Shown here: in pieces, positions 5,415 to 6,341 of the stretch
Layout: each line of letters begins with the position of its first letter
Position numbering within the stretch: position 1 is the stretch's first letter
From: JBKHBQ01 sp046542305
Lineage (GTDB): Bacteria; Bacteroidota; Bacteroidia; Bacteroidales; 4484-276
DNA length: 6,341 nucleotides
Direction of reading: 5' to 3'
Assembly (NCBI GenBank): GCA_046542305.1
Contig: JBKHBQ010000232.1
Coordinates: 1 to 6,341, forward strand
The notes under the pieces: generated by a model
What the model was told of the DNA's origin: nothing
Database searches by the model: none
The model's input: only the letters and a program-made list of their open reading frames with translations
Translations under genes and position numbers: made by a program

Positions 5415-6341
5415 TTATTTCCGGACCTGATAAAATACGCCGCGATCGAGTTGTGTAGAGGTGATCTTTTGCTTTTCTTCCAGTGCCGCCAGGTATTTAT
5501 TGATTTCATTGATATGCAAACCCAGAATGCGCGAAAGGTCCTCAATAGTGCAGGGGCGGCGCACGATGGTTTCCAGGATCGCACTTTCGGTGTCCTGTCG
5601 GTAGGCCTTACCCTGCTGCCTGGAGGCTGCCGCGGCAATGATTTCCGTTTGTGGAAATCCAAAATATTCCTTTACCAGTTGCAGTTCAGTGGCAGATGCG
5701 GGTTTTAGTCCGGAAACGGTGCCGGGCCTGTCGAGGGTGTTGAGTTGGATGCGATCGGGACGGATTTGCCCGATGGCTTCTTTCAATGCCTGAAGATTTT
5801 GTTCGTCGTTGTTCATTCCAGGGAGGATGAATACTTCAAGCCAGATTTTTCCCGAAAATTCATTTCTGAACCTGATCAATCCGTCGATGACCTGTTTGAT
5901 GTGAATTTCATTAACGGGGCAGTTTATCTCCCGGAATGTTTCTTCGATAGCTGCATCCAACGACGGTAATATCAATGTGGCTTGAAGCAGTTCCTTACGC
6001 ACCTGCGGATCGGTAAACAGACTGGCGTTGGTAAGTACGGCAACCGGGATATCGGGCTTTATCGCGCGGATATGTTCGAGAATTTCTCCGAAACCTGAAT
6101 TCAGTGTCGGTTCGCCTGCCCCGGAGAAGGTGATGTAGTCGGGATCGGGATTTTCATTAAAAAATTTGGATAATTCCTCTTTTACTTTTTCAACAGGCAC
6201 GTATTTCATGCGGTCGGTGGTGAGTTTGGTGGTGCGTCCGCATTCGCAATACACGCAGTCGAAGGAGCAGACTTTGTGCGGAACCATATCCACGCCCAGC
6301 GACATGCCCAGGCGGCGCGAAGGAACAGGGCCGAAAAGATG
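5415..6341 (-). CDS. Radical SAM protein, COG0731/UPF0026 type, with C-terminal winged helix (5' end outside window)
   Basis: The frame is open to the right edge: before the first in-window Met (6305..6303) it reads HLFGPVPSRRLG, the conserved N-terminus of this family, so the true start is a few codons beyond 6341 and 308 residues are visible. Numbering from that Met: the 4Fe-4S motif CSFDCVYC gives C13, C17, C20; TFSGAGEPTLN (59-69) is the SAM-binding GGE-like motif; VAVLTNASLF (88-97) and the LPSLDAA segment (113-119) are further core strands; residues about 239-296 form a winged helix (TIEDLSRILG, then INEINKYLAALEE, then a beta wing). Relatives are labelled wyosine-synthase-like because of similarity to archaeal TYW1, but bacteria generally lack wyosine, so the substrate is unknown. 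It is a cytoplasmic enzyme, separated by 92 bases from the mannosidase gene and probably unrelated to it. Confidence 0.9.
   Translation of the reverse strand, partial: HLFGPVPSRRLGMSLGVDMVPHKVCSFDCVYCECGRTTKLTTDRMKYVPVEKVKEELSKFFNENPDPDYITFSGAGEPTLNSGFGEILEHIRAIKPDIPVAVLTNASLFTDPQVRKELLQATLILPSLDAAIEETFREINCPVNEIHIKQVIDGLIRFRNEFSGKIWLEVFILPGMNNDEQNLQALKEAIGQIRPDRIQLNTLDRPGTVSGLKPASATELQLVKEYFGFPQTEIIAAAASRQQGKAYRQDTESAILETIVRRPCTIEDLSRILGLHINEINKYLAALEEKQKITSTQLDRGVFYQVRK

Noticed and set aside
5402..5662. Minus-strand 86-codon frame overlapping the end of the radical SAM gene
   Set aside because: It is an out-of-frame shadow of the winged-helix coding part, rich in Arg, Pro and Ser, with no motif.
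5415..6341. Annotation of the radical SAM protein as a wyosine synthase
   Set aside because: The similarity covers the radical SAM core only; wyosine is an archaeal/eukaryotic tRNAPhe modification and no partner gene is present.
1..6341. CRISPR arrays, insertion sequences, tRNA or rRNA genes, phage or defence modules
   Set aside because: No spaced direct repeats, terminal inverted repeats with transposase, tRNA cloverleaf or defence-type domains were found; coding sequence fills nearly all of the window.

Overview
The window reads as a piece of a Bacteroidota chromosome, probably Bacteroidales (inference). The signs are an outer-membrane-type lipoprotein beta-mannosidase, a FucP-family sugar transporter, no clear Shine-Dalgarno sequences before the starts, and matches to the Bacteroidota -7 promoter element TAnnTTTG ahead of two genes. 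Base composition is close to balanced. Every gene I can support lies on the minus strand, so transcription runs from the right end of the window to the left. The long plus-strand frames are shadows.

In transcription order the window holds: (1) a radical SAM protein of the COG0731/UPF0026 type with a C-terminal winged helix, whose first few codons lie beyond position 6341; (2) a 92-base gap with five CCG units (G-rich on the transcribed sense strand) and a perfect TAnnTTTG element almost touching the next start; (3) a GH2 beta-mannosidase lipoprotein with both catalytic glutamates; (4) a 108-base gap with the best promoter in the window and a hairpin in the predicted leader; (5) a secreted endonuclease/exonuclease/phosphatase (EEP) family hydrolase; (6) a 12-helix FucP-like MFS sugar transporter 17 bases further on; (7) a YbaK-type Cys-tRNA(Pro) deacylase whose ATG overlaps the transporter stop by one base; (8) at the extreme left, the first 18 codons of a gene with a twin-arginine signal.

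The mannosidase, EEP hydrolase and transporter suggest a small beta-mannoside salvage locus. The lipoprotein would release mannose from short oligosaccharides in the periplasm or at the outer membrane, and the MFS protein would import the monosaccharide with protons. No SusC/SusD pair, inner-membrane regulator or mannose-phosphorylating enzyme is visible, so this is either the edge of a larger locus or a stand-alone module. The EEP gene appears to have its own promoter and to head a second transcription unit (EEP, transporter, ybaK, Tat-exported protein). YbaK and the radical SAM protein look like housekeeping neighbours. No RNA gene, mobile element, CRISPR array or clear phage element was seen. 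I see no strong evidence for an entirely new system. The most interesting loose ends are the EEP enzyme in a glycan context, its structured leader, and the radical SAM/winged-helix protein of unassigned bacterial function.
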